54,300 nt of DNA from Oscillospiraceae bacterium (GCA_017399625.1 JAFQBT010000101.1:1-54300); one strand, 5' to 3'; counted from the first letter of the stretch, positions 32,292-40,974 are shown. Numbers and translations: made by a program. Notes: generated from the sequence alone by a model not told the origin.

Positions 32292-33077
32292 TTATTTTGC
32301 GGCTTCTTTCGGAATACAGCCGACATTTTCAAAAACCGCGGAAGGGCGGTAGCCATAGGTTTTCGGAGTTTCCGCATCGGAAGCGCCGGAAAGAACAAGA
32401 ATTGTTTTCATGCCTGCTTCAAGACCGGAAATCACGTCGGTATCCATTCTGTCGCCGACCATTACCGCTTCGTTGGAATGGCAGTTGAGCATTTTAAGAC
32501 CGGTGCGCATCATAAGCGGGTTCGGTTTTCCGCAGAAATAGGCTTTTTTGCCGGTTGCGATTTCGATGGGAGCAACAAGAGCGCCGCAGGCGGGCATTAT
32601 TCCGTTTTCGATGGGAGCGGAAACGTCGGAGTTTGTTCCGATGAGCTTTGCGCCATTTCGCACAAGGTTGGTGGCTTTTGTGATGGTATCGAAGGAATAG
32701 GTTTTGCCTTCGCCGACCACAACGTAATCCGGGTTGATGTCGTTCATGGTGATGCCCGCATCATAAAGCGCATTGAAAAGAGCGGCTTCGCCGATGGCAT
32801 AAACGCTGCAGCCCGGAGCCTGTTCCTTGAGGAAAGCAGCGGTTGCAAGGGCGCTTGTATAAAAATGGTCTTCGGAAACGTCAAGCCCCATTCTTGCAAG
32901 TTTCTGCTGAAGCTCCCGGGGAGTGTAGCAGCTGTTGTTGGTGAGGAAAAGGAATTTTTTGTTTTCCTTCTGAATCCAGTCGATGAATTCCCGGACTCCG
33001 GGGATAATCTGGTTTCCGCGATAGATAACTCCGTCCATATCGCAGATGAAACCTTTGATTTCATTGAAATTGATCAT
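32292..33077 (-). CDS. HAD-IIA family hydrolase, NagD-like
   Basis: A 261-residue haloacid dehalogenase-type phosphatase, probably acting on sugar phosphates or nucleoside monophosphates. Catalytic motif I DMDGVIYRG uses nucleophile Asp13 and acid/base Asp15. Motif II is LTNNS, motif III Lys is in the CGKPNPLMM segment, and motif IV GDRMDTDV follows. The large class IIA cap lies between motifs II and III. The exact substrate is unknown. It has its own promoter and terminator. Confidence 0.94.
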   Translation of the reverse strand: MINFNEIKGFICDMDGVIYRGNQIIPGVREFIDWIQKENKKFLFLTNNSCYTPRELQQKLARMGLDVSEDHFYTSALATAAFLKEQAPGCSVYAIGEAALFNALYDAGITMNDINPDYVVVGEGKTYSFDTITKATNLVRNGAKLIGTNSDVSAPIENGIMPACGALVAPIEIATGKKAYFCGKPNPLMMRTGLKMLNCHSNEAVMVGDRMDTDVISGLEAGMKTILVLSGASDAETPKTYGYRPSAVFENVGCIPKEAAK

Positions 33078-33118
33078 ATATAACTCCTTATTATGAGATA
33101 AAATTCGCTGTCGGAATT

Positions 33119-33147
33119 ATTATAAATGCGATTTTTTAAAAAATCAA
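33119..33147 (-). promoter_or_regulatory. sigma-A promoter of the HAD phosphatase gene
   Basis: On the minus strand TTGATT (33147-33142), a 17-bp spacer and TATAAT (33124-33119). Confidence 0.75.
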
Positions 33148-33240
33148 GACATTCTGCACAAATTCTGCACCATATTTTTAGATAAAAGGACAGATTTTTT
33201 GAAAAATACAAAAGTTTTTGAAAATCCGGAGCTTTTTCTG

Positions 33241-33269
33241 TTGAATATAACAGTTTATAATATTATAAT
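33241..33269 (+). promoter_or_regulatory. sigma-A promoter of udp
   Basis: TTGAAT (33241-33246), a 17-bp spacer and TATAAT (33264-33269), 38 bp before the ATG. Confidence 0.75.
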
Positions 33270-33307
33270 AAAGGCGAATGCACAGAAAAAACGGAGGGCG
33301 TATTATT

Positions 33308-34084
33308 ATGCAGAATTATTCAGGTGAAGAGGGACTCCAGTATCATGTCCAGTTAAGACCCGGCGACGTTGGCCGCTATGTAATCCTTCCCGGTGACCCC
33401 AAAAGATGCGAGAAAATCGCAAAGCATTTTGATAATCCTGTTCTTGTTGCCGACAGCAGAGAATATGTTACATACACCGGATATCTCGACGGCGAAAAAG
33501 TAAGCGTAACCTCCACCGGTATCGGCGGACCTTCCGCTTCCATCGCAATGGAAGAACTTGCAAAATGCGGCGCGGATACTTTCGTCAGAATCGGTACCTG
33601 CGGCGGAATTGACCTTGACGTTATAGGCGGCGATGTTGTTATTGCAACCGGCGCTATCCGCATGGAAGGCACCAGCAAGGAATATGCCCCCATCGAATTC
33701 CCTGCAGTTGCAAACCTTGATGTTGTAAATGCTCTTGTTGCTTCCGCAAAAGAGCTTGGCTACAGACACCACACCGGCGTTGTTCAGTGTAAGGATGCTT
33801 TCTATGGTCAGCACGATCCGGAAATCATGCCGGTAAGCTATGAGCTTCTCAATAAATGGGAAGCGTGGAAACGCCTTGGTACAAAGGCTTCCGAAATGGA
33901 ATCCGCCGCGCTCTTCATTGTTGCAAGCTTCCTCGGTGTACGCTGCGGCTCCTGCTTCCTTGTAATGGGCAACCAGGAACGCAACGCTCTCGGAATGGAA
34001 AACCCCATTATCCACGATACCGAATCCGCAATCACCGTTGCGGTCGAAGCTATCCGCAAGCTTATCAAACAGGACAAAGAATAA
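33308..34084 (+). CDS. udp: uridine phosphorylase
   Basis: Cleaves uridine with phosphate to uracil and ribose-1-phosphate. A 258-residue member of the purine/uridine phosphorylase family. [12 protein letters not shown] (phosphate site) is near the N terminus. [10 protein letters not shown] and the SEMESAALF ribose/base-binding signature follow. [13 protein letters not shown] residues fit Udp rather than DeoD. ATG 33308 follows CGGAGGG; an in-frame ATG at 33278 lies before that SD. With uraA and deoB it supports a nucleoside salvage route. Confidence 0.94.
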   Translation: MQNYSGEEGLQYHVQLRPGDVGRYVILPGDPKRCEKIAKHFDNPVLVADSREYVTYTGYLDGEKVSVTSTGIGGPSASIAMEELAKCGADTFVRIGTCGGIDLDVIGGDVVIATGAIRMEGTSKEYAPIEFPAVANLDVVNALVASAKELGYRHHTGVVQCKDAFYGQHDPEIMPVSYELLNKWEAWKRLGTKASEMESAALFIVASFLGVRCGSCFLVMGNQERNALGMENPIIHDTESAITVAVEAIRKLIKQDKE

Positions 34085-34093
34085 TAATTAAAC

Positions 34094-34123
34094 AAAAAAG
34101 GAACGGCAATGCCGTTCCTTTTT
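34094..34123. terminator. terminator after udp (bidirectional)
   Basis: AAAAAGGAACGGCA-at-GCCGTTCCTTTTT is a near-perfect palindrome. It can also serve the convergent VOC gene. Confidence 0.88.
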
Positions 34124-34150
34124 AATTGAAAAATTTATTTCCGTATTTTT

Positions 34151-34534
34151 TCATACGGTTATTTCAATCTGATTTCCCTCAATGCCGATGATGCAGCTCT
34201 CATAATATCCGTCGCCGGTTGTTCTTGGTCCGCTGATTACATCATAACCATCGTTCTTCAGCTTTTCTGTAAGGAAATCAACAGCTTCTTTGCTGCCAAG
34301 GCTGAAAGCAATATGCGCATAGCCCGTGCGGGTCAATGCCTTTTTGCTGTAATCCATCATCGGACTGCTCATGATTTCCAGCCGGGAACCGTCATCAAAA
34401 CTCAGAAAATAAGAACGAAACCCCGTTGTTTTATTATAATAACCATCGTTGGATTTTGCATTGAAATATACGGCAAAAAAATCTTTTGCCGCTTCAAGGT
34501 CGCTGACATACATTGCAATGTGTTCAATATGCAT
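34151..34534 (-). CDS. VOC (glyoxalase/bleomycin-resistance-fold) family protein
   Basis: A 127-residue single-domain protein with two beta-alpha-beta-beta-beta modules. The N-terminal IEHIAMYVSDLEAAKDFF offers His5 as metal ligand, and TGYAHIAFSLGSKEAVDFL starts the second module with another His. The closing EGNQIEITV supplies a terminal Glu ligand. Such proteins bind a divalent metal and act as lyases, dioxygenases or resistance proteins. The substrate here is unknown. Single gene with its own promoter. Confidence 0.9.
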   Translation of the reverse strand: MHIEHIAMYVSDLEAAKDFFAVYFNAKSNDGYYNKTTGFRSYFLSFDDGSRLEIMSSPMMDYSKKALTRTGYAHIAFSLGSKEAVDFLTEKLKNDGYDVISGPRTTGDGYYESCIIGIEGNQIEITV

Positions 34535-34569
34535 GATTAACCTCCGCAGGATTCGGAATCATTAAGCTG

Positions 34570-34598
34570 AATATATCATAGATTGCGGTATTTTTCAA
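34570..34598 (-). promoter_or_regulatory. sigma-A promoter of the VOC gene
   Basis: On the minus strand TTGAAA (34598-34593), a 17-bp spacer and TATATT (34575-34570). Confidence 0.7.
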
Positions 34599-34617
34599 TG
34601 CAAAGGCAAACATCATT

Positions 34618-34655
34618 AAAAAAAGCACTTTCGTCAAAGACGAAAGTGCTTTTTT
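34618..34655 (-). terminator. terminator of the tRNA-Leu gene
   Basis: AAAAGCACTTTCGTC pairs with GACGAAAGTGCTTTT around an AAA loop, directly after the encoded CCA end of the minus-strand tRNA. Confidence 0.9.
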
Positions 34656-34656
34656 G

Positions 34657-34739
34657 TGGTGCGCCTGACAGGGGTCGAACCCGCACGTGTTAACACCAGA
34701 TCCTAAGTCTGGCGCGTCTGCCAATTCCGCCACAGGCGC
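34657..34739 (-). tRNA. tRNA-Leu (anticodon UAG)
   Basis: The acceptor stem GCGCCTG (34739-34733) pairs with CAGGCGC, then discriminator A and an encoded CCA (34659-34657). The anticodon stem CCAGA/TCTGG holds loop CTTAGGA, giving anticodon TAG for CTA/CTN codons. The T arm is GCGGG-TTCGACC-CCTGT with two wobble pairs. The TGTTAACA segment forms the extended variable arm expected for tRNA-Leu. Confidence 0.95.
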
Positions 34740-34747
34740 AAAATAAA

Positions 34748-35163
34748 TTGAAAGTTGACAGCTGAAAACGGAAAGTTAAATGTTCCGCTTAGAGGTTTTT
34801 ATTATCGAAACAAGGATTTTTTCAAGCTCTGTGCAATCATTCAAAATGGAATTTGATTGTTTTTCGTTCAAATAACCTGTGGAAGAAAGCAGGCGAAGCC
34901 AATATTTTGTTTCCCTTGTTTCTTTTAATGCAATATTTAACTTTGAAATAAAATCAGCACGACTTTGTGCTTGTTCAGCTTCAGAGACATTTGCACCGAT
35001 GCTTGTTCCGGAACGAATAAGCTGTTTTGAAATTATAAACTCCCTTTTTTGAATGTTAAGAAATTTATATAGTTTTACTATTCTTACCGAAAAATTAAAA
35101 CTTTTTCTTTCGATTATGCTTTCCATAATAATCAACTTTCAGCTTTCAGCTATCAACTTTCAA
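34748..35163. mobile_element. inverted-repeat-bounded cassette carrying a four-helix-bundle gene
   Basis: A 32-bp sequence at 34748-34779 (starting TTGAAAGTTGACAGCTGAAA) is matched in inverse orientation at 35132-35163 with 28 of 32 positions identical. The gene between them nearly fills the 416-bp unit: its stop codon lies in the left repeat and its start is just inside the right one. The stretch is markedly more AT-rich than its neighbours. No transposase is encoded, so if mobile it would depend on another element. Similar AT-rich units occur at 23480-23512. Confidence 0.5.
34776..35126 (-). CDS. four-helix-bundle protein (S23/23S rRNA-associated family)
   Basis: A 116-residue helical protein of the family first seen as ORFs within 23S rRNA intervening sequences (PF05635/TIGR02436). 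Diagnostic features are QLIRSGTSIGANVSEAEQAQSRADFISKL-type residues in the middle and ALKETRETKYWLRLL after it. Related proteins include Avd of diversity-generating retroelements, but no reverse transcriptase or template repeat is nearby. ATG 35126 is the likely start; no good SD is visible. AT-rich codon use and flanking inverted repeats point to acquisition. Role is unknown, perhaps nucleic-acid binding. Confidence 0.85.
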   Translation of the reverse strand: MESIIERKSFNFSVRIVKLYKFLNIQKREFIISKQLIRSGTSIGANVSEAEQAQSRADFISKLNIALKETRETKYWLRLLSSTGYLNEKQSNSILNDCTELEKILVSIIKTSKRNI

Positions 35164-35204
35164 CTAAAAATTTTACTATATTTTTATATTATTGTCAAAC
35201 AAAA

Positions 35205-36464
35205 TTATAAATTAAGCAAACCTTCGTTCATCATGGACTGGGCTGCAAGCATAACGCCCATTTTTGCGGTGGGATAGGTGAGTCCGCCCTGCATCCATAC
35301 GGAATAGGGTTCACGGAGCGGTGCGTCAGCGGAAAGTTCAACGGAAGCGCCAAGGTTGAATGCGCCTGCCGCCATGATGACCTGGCTGTCGTAACCGGGC
35401 ATATCCCAGGGTTCCGGAGTTACATAGGCATCGATGGGCGAACCGCTCTGGATTCCGCGGCAGAAAGCGCAGAGCGCTTCCGGAGTTTTGAGAGCGATGG
35501 TTTCGATGATGTCGGTTCTGGGTTCGTCAAAATAAGGATCGGCTTCAAAACCGCAAAGTTCGAAGAAGCGGCTTGCGAAAACGGCGGTTTTTACTGCGGA
35601 AGCGGTAACGGTGGGGGAGAAAAAAAGTCCCTGATACATGGGTCGCAGTTCGTTAAGGGTGCAGCCGACTTCTCTTCCGACTCCGGGAGCGGAAAGACGG
35701 TGGGCGCAAAGTTCAACATATTCGTGTTTGCCGGTGATGTAACCGCCGGTGTGGGCAATTCCGGCGCCGGGGTTTTTGATAAGAGAACCGATGATAAGGT
35801 CGGCGCCCACTTCGGTGGGTTCGAGTTTATCAACAAATTCGCCGTAGCAGTTGTCGCAGACGCAGACTGCGGAAGGGTTGGATTCGTGGACGATATCAAA
35901 AATCTTTTTGATTACTTCGATTGTAAGGCTGGGTCTGGTGGAATATCCGCGGGAACGCTGGATATAAGCCATTTTTGCGCCTTTTACCGCTTCCGGAATG
36001 CCTTCGTAATCAACGGTTCCGTCTTCAAGGAGAGGAAGTTCGTCATAGATAACGCCGAATTCCTTGAGGGAGCCAACTCCTTCGCCGTGGATTACGCCGT
36101 TGAGGGTGTCATAGGGAGTTCCGGTGAGAGAAACCATTTTGTCGCCGGGGCGGAGAATTCCGAAAAGAGCGGTGGAAATTGCATGGGTGCCGCTCATGAA
36201 GTTGTGGCGGACCATGGAATCTTCGGTGCCGAAAATCTGGCTCCAAACTCTGTCAAGGATCTCGCGTCCCCGGTCATCGTAACCGTAGCCGGAGGAACCG
36301 GCAAAAAGGCTTTCGCTCACCCGGTTATCGATGAATGCCCGGAGGACTTTTTCGTTGTTATAGGTTTCGATTTCGCTTATTCTTGCAAAAGGTTTAAGGC
36401 AATCCGCTTCGGCTTTTTCTGCAATTTCCCGAAGGCGGCTGTCAATTCTGAAAAATTCGGTCAT
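35205..36464 (-). CDS. PLP-dependent lyase, methionine gamma-lyase/aluminium-resistance family (YnbB-like)
   Basis: A 419-residue fold-type I PLP enzyme of the Alum_res family (PF06838). Residues include the cofactor-stacking region FMSGTHAISTALFG (about 89-102), Asp204 in VCVCDNCYGEF, and Schiff-base Lys230 in GSLIKNPG. The family is annotated as methionine gamma-lyase or aluminium resistance protein, but its real substrate is uncertain. It is last in a four-gene set with two M42 peptidases and a GNAT protein; its ATG overlaps the GNAT stop by 4 nt. That fits a role in amino-acid catabolism. Confidence 0.93.
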   Translation of the reverse strand: MTEFFRIDSRLREIAEKAEADCLKPFARISEIETYNNEKVLRAFIDNRVSESLFAGSSGYGYDDRGREILDRVWSQIFGTEDSMVRHNFMSGTHAISTALFGILRPGDKMVSLTGTPYDTLNGVIHGEGVGSLKEFGVIYDELPLLEDGTVDYEGIPEAVKGAKMAYIQRSRGYSTRPSLTIEVIKKIFDIVHESNPSAVCVCDNCYGEFVDKLEPTEVGADLIIGSLIKNPGAGIAHTGGYITGKHEYVELCAHRLSAPGVGREVGCTLNELRPMYQGLFFSPTVTASAVKTAVFASRFFELCGFEADPYFDEPRTDIIETIALKTPEALCAFCRGIQSGSPIDAYVTPEPWDMPGYDSQVIMAAGAFNLGASVELSADAPLREPYSVWMQGGLTYPTAKMGVMLAAQSMMNEGLLNL

Positions 36465-37264
36465 TTTCTGTCTTCCTTTTCCTTTATGTTGTATAAGTAA
36501 TAATAATTTTTTGCGGCTTTATAGCCGAGTTTTTCGTACATTTTCCGGACTTTTTCGTTCGCCGGAACAAGCCAGGGAACACGGTGCTCGTCAATGAGCA
36601 TGTTGGTGCAAAGGGCGGTGAGATATGATGCATATCCCTTTTTCCGGTGTTCAGGAAGGGTCACAACGGAGGTTATGGCGCCGGCTTTTTCGGTTCTTCC
36701 GCGGATGCATGCGGTGGTAACCGCCGCTCCATCATGGAGAGTCAGAAGGGTGCTTTGCTTTCTGAGCACGCCGCGCACCATCTTCAGCTTCCAGAAATCT
36801 TTTACGGAATCTTCCTCTTCGCCGAAAAGGAATTTTGTAACTTCCCATGCATCGTCAAAATTTCCGGAATCATGCACACTGAATGCGCTTTTTGGCATAT
36901 CCATGCGCTTTTCCGCAAACATCTGCACAGCGTTTTCGATATCGAAATCAAAAAGATTTCTGAGCACGCCGAAGGAATTTTCGTCGCATTCGATATTCTT
37001 TATCGTCCCGCCGGAAACAAGATTCGTAACAAAAAGAACCATTTCGAACCCCGGAACGCCATAGGGCGAAAAGAGCATCAGGGAATCGGTGCTCGCATTG
37101 AGGAAGGAATGAGCATCGCCGTGCTCATCAGTTTCCACCCATATGCTCAGAAGCTCCGGATCATCCATGAACGAAACCGCCGCCGCATTGAAAAGGCTTC
37201 CGAAATAAGGTTCCTTTTCCGAAAGTCTTTCAAGAAGCCTTATGTCATCAATGAGCTTTATCAT
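36461..37264 (-). CDS. GNAT family N-acetyltransferase
   Basis: A 267-residue protein with a C-terminal GNAT fold (about 150-258). Acetyl-CoA motif A is in VVTLPEHRKKGYASYLTALC, and motif B-like NEKVRKMYEKLGY with a Tyr closes it. The N-terminal 140 residues are a divergent, GNAT-like or accessory domain (double-domain acetyltransferase layout). Both its ends overlap neighbouring genes by 4 nt, so it is translationally coupled to an M42 peptidase and the PLP lyase. Acceptor substrate is unknown. Confidence 0.88.
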   Translation of the reverse strand: MIKLIDDIRLLERLSEKEPYFGSLFNAAAVSFMDDPELLSIWVETDEHGDAHSFLNASTDSLMLFSPYGVPGFEMVLFVTNLVSGGTIKNIECDENSFGVLRNLFDFDIENAVQMFAEKRMDMPKSAFSVHDSGNFDDAWEVTKFLFGEEEDSVKDFWKLKMVRGVLRKQSTLLTLHDGAAVTTACIRGRTEKAGAITSVVTLPEHRKKGYASYLTALCTNMLIDEHRVPWLVPANEKVRKMYEKLGYKAAKNYYYLYNIKEKEDRK

Positions 37265-38295
37265 ATTTCACAAAGCTCCCTGCTCAGGATTCTGATGAGG
37301 AAAACCGTGTTTTCCGCGTCGGAAAGATTGATTGTCGCATAGGGGCTGTGGATATATCTTGCAGGAAGGGAAACCGCAACAGGACGGATTCCTCCTCTTG
37401 CCTGGTGGATGAATTTTGCGTCGTTGAAACCGCAGATTCCGTGTTTGGTCTGGGCGGGAATGTTCTTTTCTTCGCAAAGTTCCATGATATGATGATAGAG
37501 TTCCATATCATAGAGAGTTCCGTTATCGCGGAAGGAAACAACCGGACCTTTGCCCTGTTTGCAGACAAATTTATCACCGGGAACGCAGGGAACGTCCGCT
37601 GCGGTGGTCGCTTCAACAACAACTGCGATATCCGGATCGACGGTGAAAGCGGCATTTCCTGCGCTGTTTCCGCCAACTTCCTCCCTTGTTGTGAAGCAGA
37701 CGGTAAAGCTGTATTCCGCTTCGTCCTTGAGGAGTTCCATAAGGATTGCGCAGCCGGCTCTGTCATCAAGGGCTTTTCCCATTACGCAGTTATCGCCGAA
37801 TTTTTCAAAATCGGAATCAAAAACTGCTCTGTCCCCAAGACGGACGAGTTTTTCGGCTTCATCTTTGCTGTCTGCGCCGATGTCGATATAAAGGTCGTTT
37901 GTTTTGGTGGGGTTATCAAATTCCTCTTTTTTGACAAGGTGGATGGCCTTGCTTCCGAGAAGGCCGGGAATTTTGTTTTCGCCGACAACAAGGCGTTTTC
38001 CGACAATAACGCGGCTGTCGATTCCGCCGACGTTGCTGAACTTAAGGAATCCGTTTTCGTCGATATGGGTGATGATAAAGCCAACTTCGTCCATGTGTGC
38101 GGAGAACATAAGCCTGTTTTTCGGTTCGTTTCTGCCTTTTTTGGAAACGATGAGGTTTCCGGCGTTATCGGTTTTTGCGGTACAGTCCGGATAGGCGGTA
38201 ACTTCGTCGAGGATGATTTTTCTGACTGCGGCTTCATCGCCGGAAGTTCCCATGGCGAGGGAAAGTGCCTCAAGATTTTCGAGGAAGGTTTTCAT
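37261..38295 (-). CDS. M42 family metallopeptidase (glutamyl/deblocking aminopeptidase type) 1
   Basis: A 344-residue di-zinc aminopeptidase. Metal ligands are in SAHMDEVGFI (His, Asp), the bridging Asp in GKALDDRAGCA, the catalytic Glu pair in TTREEVGGNSAG, and a C-terminal His in FIHQARGG. The PDZ-like insertion domain (about 80-170) of M42 enzymes is present. Such enzymes form large tetrahedral cytoplasmic particles that trim peptides. Its ATG lies 1 nt after the stop of a second M42 gene, and its end overlaps the GNAT gene. Confidence 0.94.
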   Translation of the reverse strand: MKTFLENLEALSLAMGTSGDEAAVRKIILDEVTAYPDCTAKTDNAGNLIVSKKGRNEPKNRLMFSAHMDEVGFIITHIDENGFLKFSNVGGIDSRVIVGKRLVVGENKIPGLLGSKAIHLVKKEEFDNPTKTNDLYIDIGADSKDEAEKLVRLGDRAVFDSDFEKFGDNCVMGKALDDRAGCAILMELLKDEAEYSFTVCFTTREEVGGNSAGNAAFTVDPDIAVVVEATTAADVPCVPGDKFVCKQGKGPVVSFRDNGTLYDMELYHHIMELCEEKNIPAQTKHGICGFNDAKFIHQARGGIRPVAVSLPARYIHSPYATINLSDAENTVFLIRILSRELCEI

Positions 38296-38296
38296 A

Positions 38297-39319
38297 TCAG
38301 TTTTCTCCTCCTTCCATTACGAATGCGGCAAGAAGTCTGCCGACATTTTTTACGTCATCAACGGAAACTTTTTCAATAATGCTGTGCATATACTGCTGAG
38401 GAATGGAAATGAGTCCGGTGCGGACTCCTGCGCCTGCGGAAGCAATGTCATCCGCATTTGTTCCGGTGGAGGAACCGCCGTAGGCTTCCACCTGGAAGGG
38501 GATCTCGTTCTTTTCCGCAAGGGCAATGAGCTTCCGGGAAATTTCAATATCAAGGGTCGGATGGAAAGCCACAACCGGTCCTTTTTTCATTGCCTTGGAG
38601 TTGAGGTCGGTGGTGTCCGGGGTTTTTCCGAATCCGACATCGATTTCAATCGCTTCCGTCGGAGCAACGGCAAAAGCAGCGGCTCCTGCGCCCTGTCCGC
38701 CGGTTTCCTCTCTGGTGGAAAAAACAGCGGTGAGCCCGCAGGGGAGTTTCTTATCCTTAAGGATTTCGAGGGCTTCGAGAATGGTGACACAGCCGCTTCT
38801 GTCGTCGAGAGCCGGACCAGTGACATAGCCGTTTCCGATGTCGCTCCATTTTCCGCAAAGCATAACTCTGTCGCCGAGGCGGACGAGTTTTTCGGTTTTT
38901 TCCTTATCAAAGCCGATATCAATGAAAATTTCGTCCCTTTCGGGATTTTTCTCGTTAACATCTTTAAGATGGGGCGGAACGTTGCAGACGATTCCGGGAT
39001 ATTCCCCTTCTTTTCCGAGAACCCGGACTTTTGTTCCGTAGATTCCTCTGCGGTCGATTCCGCCGCAGGGATATGTTCTGAGGAATCCGTTTTCCTCGAT
39101 GTTGATAACAAGAAGAGCGATCTGGTCAAGATGCGCGTCGAGCATAACTTTGCGTCCGTTTTTCTCCGGAGCAACCTCGCAGATTACGCTTCCGAGGTTA
39201 TCGATATATGTTTTTCCGTATGGGGAAAGAAGTTCAACCGCGGCTTTTGCCGCAAGTTTTTCGTTGCCGGAGTTTCCGTCAACGGAAGAAAATTTTAAAA
39301 GCAAATCTCTGGTGTCCAT
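38297..39319 (-). CDS. M42 family metallopeptidase 2
   Basis: A 340-residue paralogue of the neighbouring M42 enzyme but only moderately similar, so an old duplication or two distinct lineages. Ligand motifs are LDAHLDQIALLV, GPALDDRSGCV and STREETGGQGAG, with a C-terminal GGSSTGTNADD segment. It is the first gene of the four-gene operon. Paired M42 subunits could form mixed particles or handle different N-terminal residues; that is inference. Start ATG 39319 has AAAGGAG upstream. Confidence 0.94.
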   Translation of the reverse strand: MDTRDLLLKFSSVDGNSGNEKLAAKAAVELLSPYGKTYIDNLGSVICEVAPEKNGRKVMLDAHLDQIALLVINIEENGFLRTYPCGGIDRRGIYGTKVRVLGKEGEYPGIVCNVPPHLKDVNEKNPERDEIFIDIGFDKEKTEKLVRLGDRVMLCGKWSDIGNGYVTGPALDDRSGCVTILEALEILKDKKLPCGLTAVFSTREETGGQGAGAAAFAVAPTEAIEIDVGFGKTPDTTDLNSKAMKKGPVVAFHPTLDIEISRKLIALAEKNEIPFQVEAYGGSSTGTNADDIASAGAGVRTGLISIPQQYMHSIIEKVSVDDVKNVGRLLAAFVMEGGEN

Positions 39320-39340
39320 AATTTTCTCCTTTTATTATTG

Positions 39341-39431
39341 GCTCCCTTGTGCAAAGGGAGCTGTCTGCGCAGCAGACTGAGGGATTGTAACCCTGTTTCG
39401 TTTTTGGCGGGCGGATAATATCCGCCCCTAC
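39341..39431. repeat. nested-hairpin repeat, copy 9, with GGGCGGATAATATCCGCCC palindrome
   Basis: Outer palindrome GCTCCCTT-gtgc-AAAGGGAGC (39341-39361), inner palindrome GTCTGC-gca-GCAGAC (39363-39377), GAGGGATT, then GGGCGGATAATATCCGCCC (39409-39427). The inner arms equal those of copy 1 although the outer sequence differs. It lies between murD and the M42 operon. Confidence 0.87.
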
Positions 39432-39439
39432 GTTTAAAA

Positions 39440-40870
39440 TTATTTATATTCCGGCCAGAGTTCTTCGGCGGAAATTCCGTCCACCTGACCGATTTTTGAA
39501 ACAAGTTCCTTGAAATGTTTTCCGCGGATTTCGAAGTTTTTATATCGGTCAAAACTTGCGGAAGCGGGGGAAAGAGCGACAATGTCGCCTTCCTCGGAGT
39601 AAGCATAGGCGGTGGAAACCGCTTCTTCCATATCCCCGACAAAAATCATTTCGGGAGAGCCGTTATAATCCGGATGATTTTGGAGAGCTTCCGCAATTTT
39701 CGGCGCGGTGGCTCCGCAAAGGATGAGGAGCTTTACTTTTTCAATAAGGCTTGGCGCAAGGGGAGCATAGGGAATGTTTTTGTCGTAACCGCCGGCAAGA
39801 AGGATTATCTTCTGGTCAAAACAGGAAAGACCTGCAATGGTTCTGGTGGGGCTGGTTGCAATGGAATCGTTGTACCATTTAACGCCCTCGAATTCCCGGC
39901 AGAGTTCGATTCTGTGCTCAACGCCGCCGAAATTCTTCGCGATGGAACGCATTGTTTCAACGGAAACTTCGCCCCAGGTCGCCGCAATTGCGGTAAGGTA
40001 GTTTTCGACGTTATGGAGTCCGGGAATTTTTATTTCGCTCCGGAGGAAAAGTTCGGTGATTTTTCCGTGTTCGGAATAGCAGAGCATTCCGTCCTCACGA
40101 AGGAAAGCACCGTTTTGAACGGGGTTCAGGTGGCTGAACCAGCGGAGTTCGCCGCGGACAAGTTCCGACATGCTTTTAGTGATGACGTTGTCCGCGTTGA
40201 GAACAGCGACGGAAAAAGCATTCTGGTGGCGTAGAACGTTGCGCTTCGCTTCGATATATTCCTCCATGTCCTTATGAACGTCAAGGTGGTTCGGCGCAAC
40301 GTTTGTAACAACCGCAACATCCGGGGAAGTTCTCATGGAGATGAGCTGGAAGGAGGAAAGTTCCACAACCGCGCAGTCTTCGTCTTTGATTTCCTCGATG
40401 ATGGGGAGGAGAGCCCTTCCGATGTTTCCGCCTTTATGAACGGTTTTTCCTTCCGCCGCAAGAAATTCGGAAATAAGGGTTGTGGTGGTGGTTTTTCCGT
40501 CGGAACCGGTCACTGCATATTTTTTGCAGGGGCAGAGATCGAAGAAAACCTCCATCTCGCTGGTGACGGCTTTTCCGTTTCTGCGAAGTTCGCAAAGGGT
40601 CGGGTTCCACCAGTTCATTCCGGGAGTGCGGAAAACGATATCCGCGTCCATATCGTCAAGATAGCCTTCGCCGAGTTTCAGCACCGCACCGGATTTTTCA
40701 AGAAGCTCCGCCGTTTCGCCGAGTTTTTCCCGGTCGGTTTTGTCCCTTGCTTCGGTGGCAATGCCTTTTTCCGCAAACTGGCGGATAACGTCCGTATGGG
40801 AAACGCCGATTCCGATGAAGGCGACCTTTTTATCCTTTATTTTTTCAAAGAATTTTTCTGCGTTTGTCAT
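39440..40870 (-). CDS. murD: UDP-N-acetylmuramoyl-L-alanine--D-glutamate ligase
   Basis: Adds D-glutamate to UDP-MurNAc-L-Ala in cytoplasmic peptidoglycan synthesis, using ATP. The 476-residue Mur ligase has an N-terminal Rossmann-like domain (about 15-110). ATP-binding TGSDGKTTT is at 121-129, the NxxxxHLDVH segment binds metal and carbamylated lysine region, and a C-terminal domain includes HRIELCREFEGVKWYNDSIATSPTRT. That last motif is typical of MurD. It is not in the usual dcw cluster, so this is a stand-alone location. Confidence 0.95.
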   Translation of the reverse strand: MTNAEKFFEKIKDKKVAFIGIGVSHTDVIRQFAEKGIATEARDKTDREKLGETAELLEKSGAVLKLGEGYLDDMDADIVFRTPGMNWWNPTLCELRRNGKAVTSEMEVFFDLCPCKKYAVTGSDGKTTTTTLISEFLAAEGKTVHKGGNIGRALLPIIEEIKDEDCAVVELSSFQLISMRTSPDVAVVTNVAPNHLDVHKDMEEYIEAKRNVLRHQNAFSVAVLNADNVITKSMSELVRGELRWFSHLNPVQNGAFLREDGMLCYSEHGKITELFLRSEIKIPGLHNVENYLTAIAATWGEVSVETMRSIAKNFGGVEHRIELCREFEGVKWYNDSIATSPTRTIAGLSCFDQKIILLAGGYDKNIPYAPLAPSLIEKVKLLILCGATAPKIAEALQNHPDYNGSPEMIFVGDMEEAVSTAYAYSEEGDIVALSPASASFDRYKNFEIRGKHFKELVSKIGQVDGISAEELWPEYK

Positions 40871-40974
40871 TATTATCTGACCTCCGTTTTTATGGAGAAT
40901 GATTTTTACCTAAATATATAGTATATCACATAATATAATAAATTTAAACACATGAAACCACATTTTATTTGCTG

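Noticed and set aside
34776..35126. Diversity-generating retroelement, because the protein resembles Avd
   Set aside because: No reverse transcriptase, template/variable repeat pair or C-type lectin target lies nearby.
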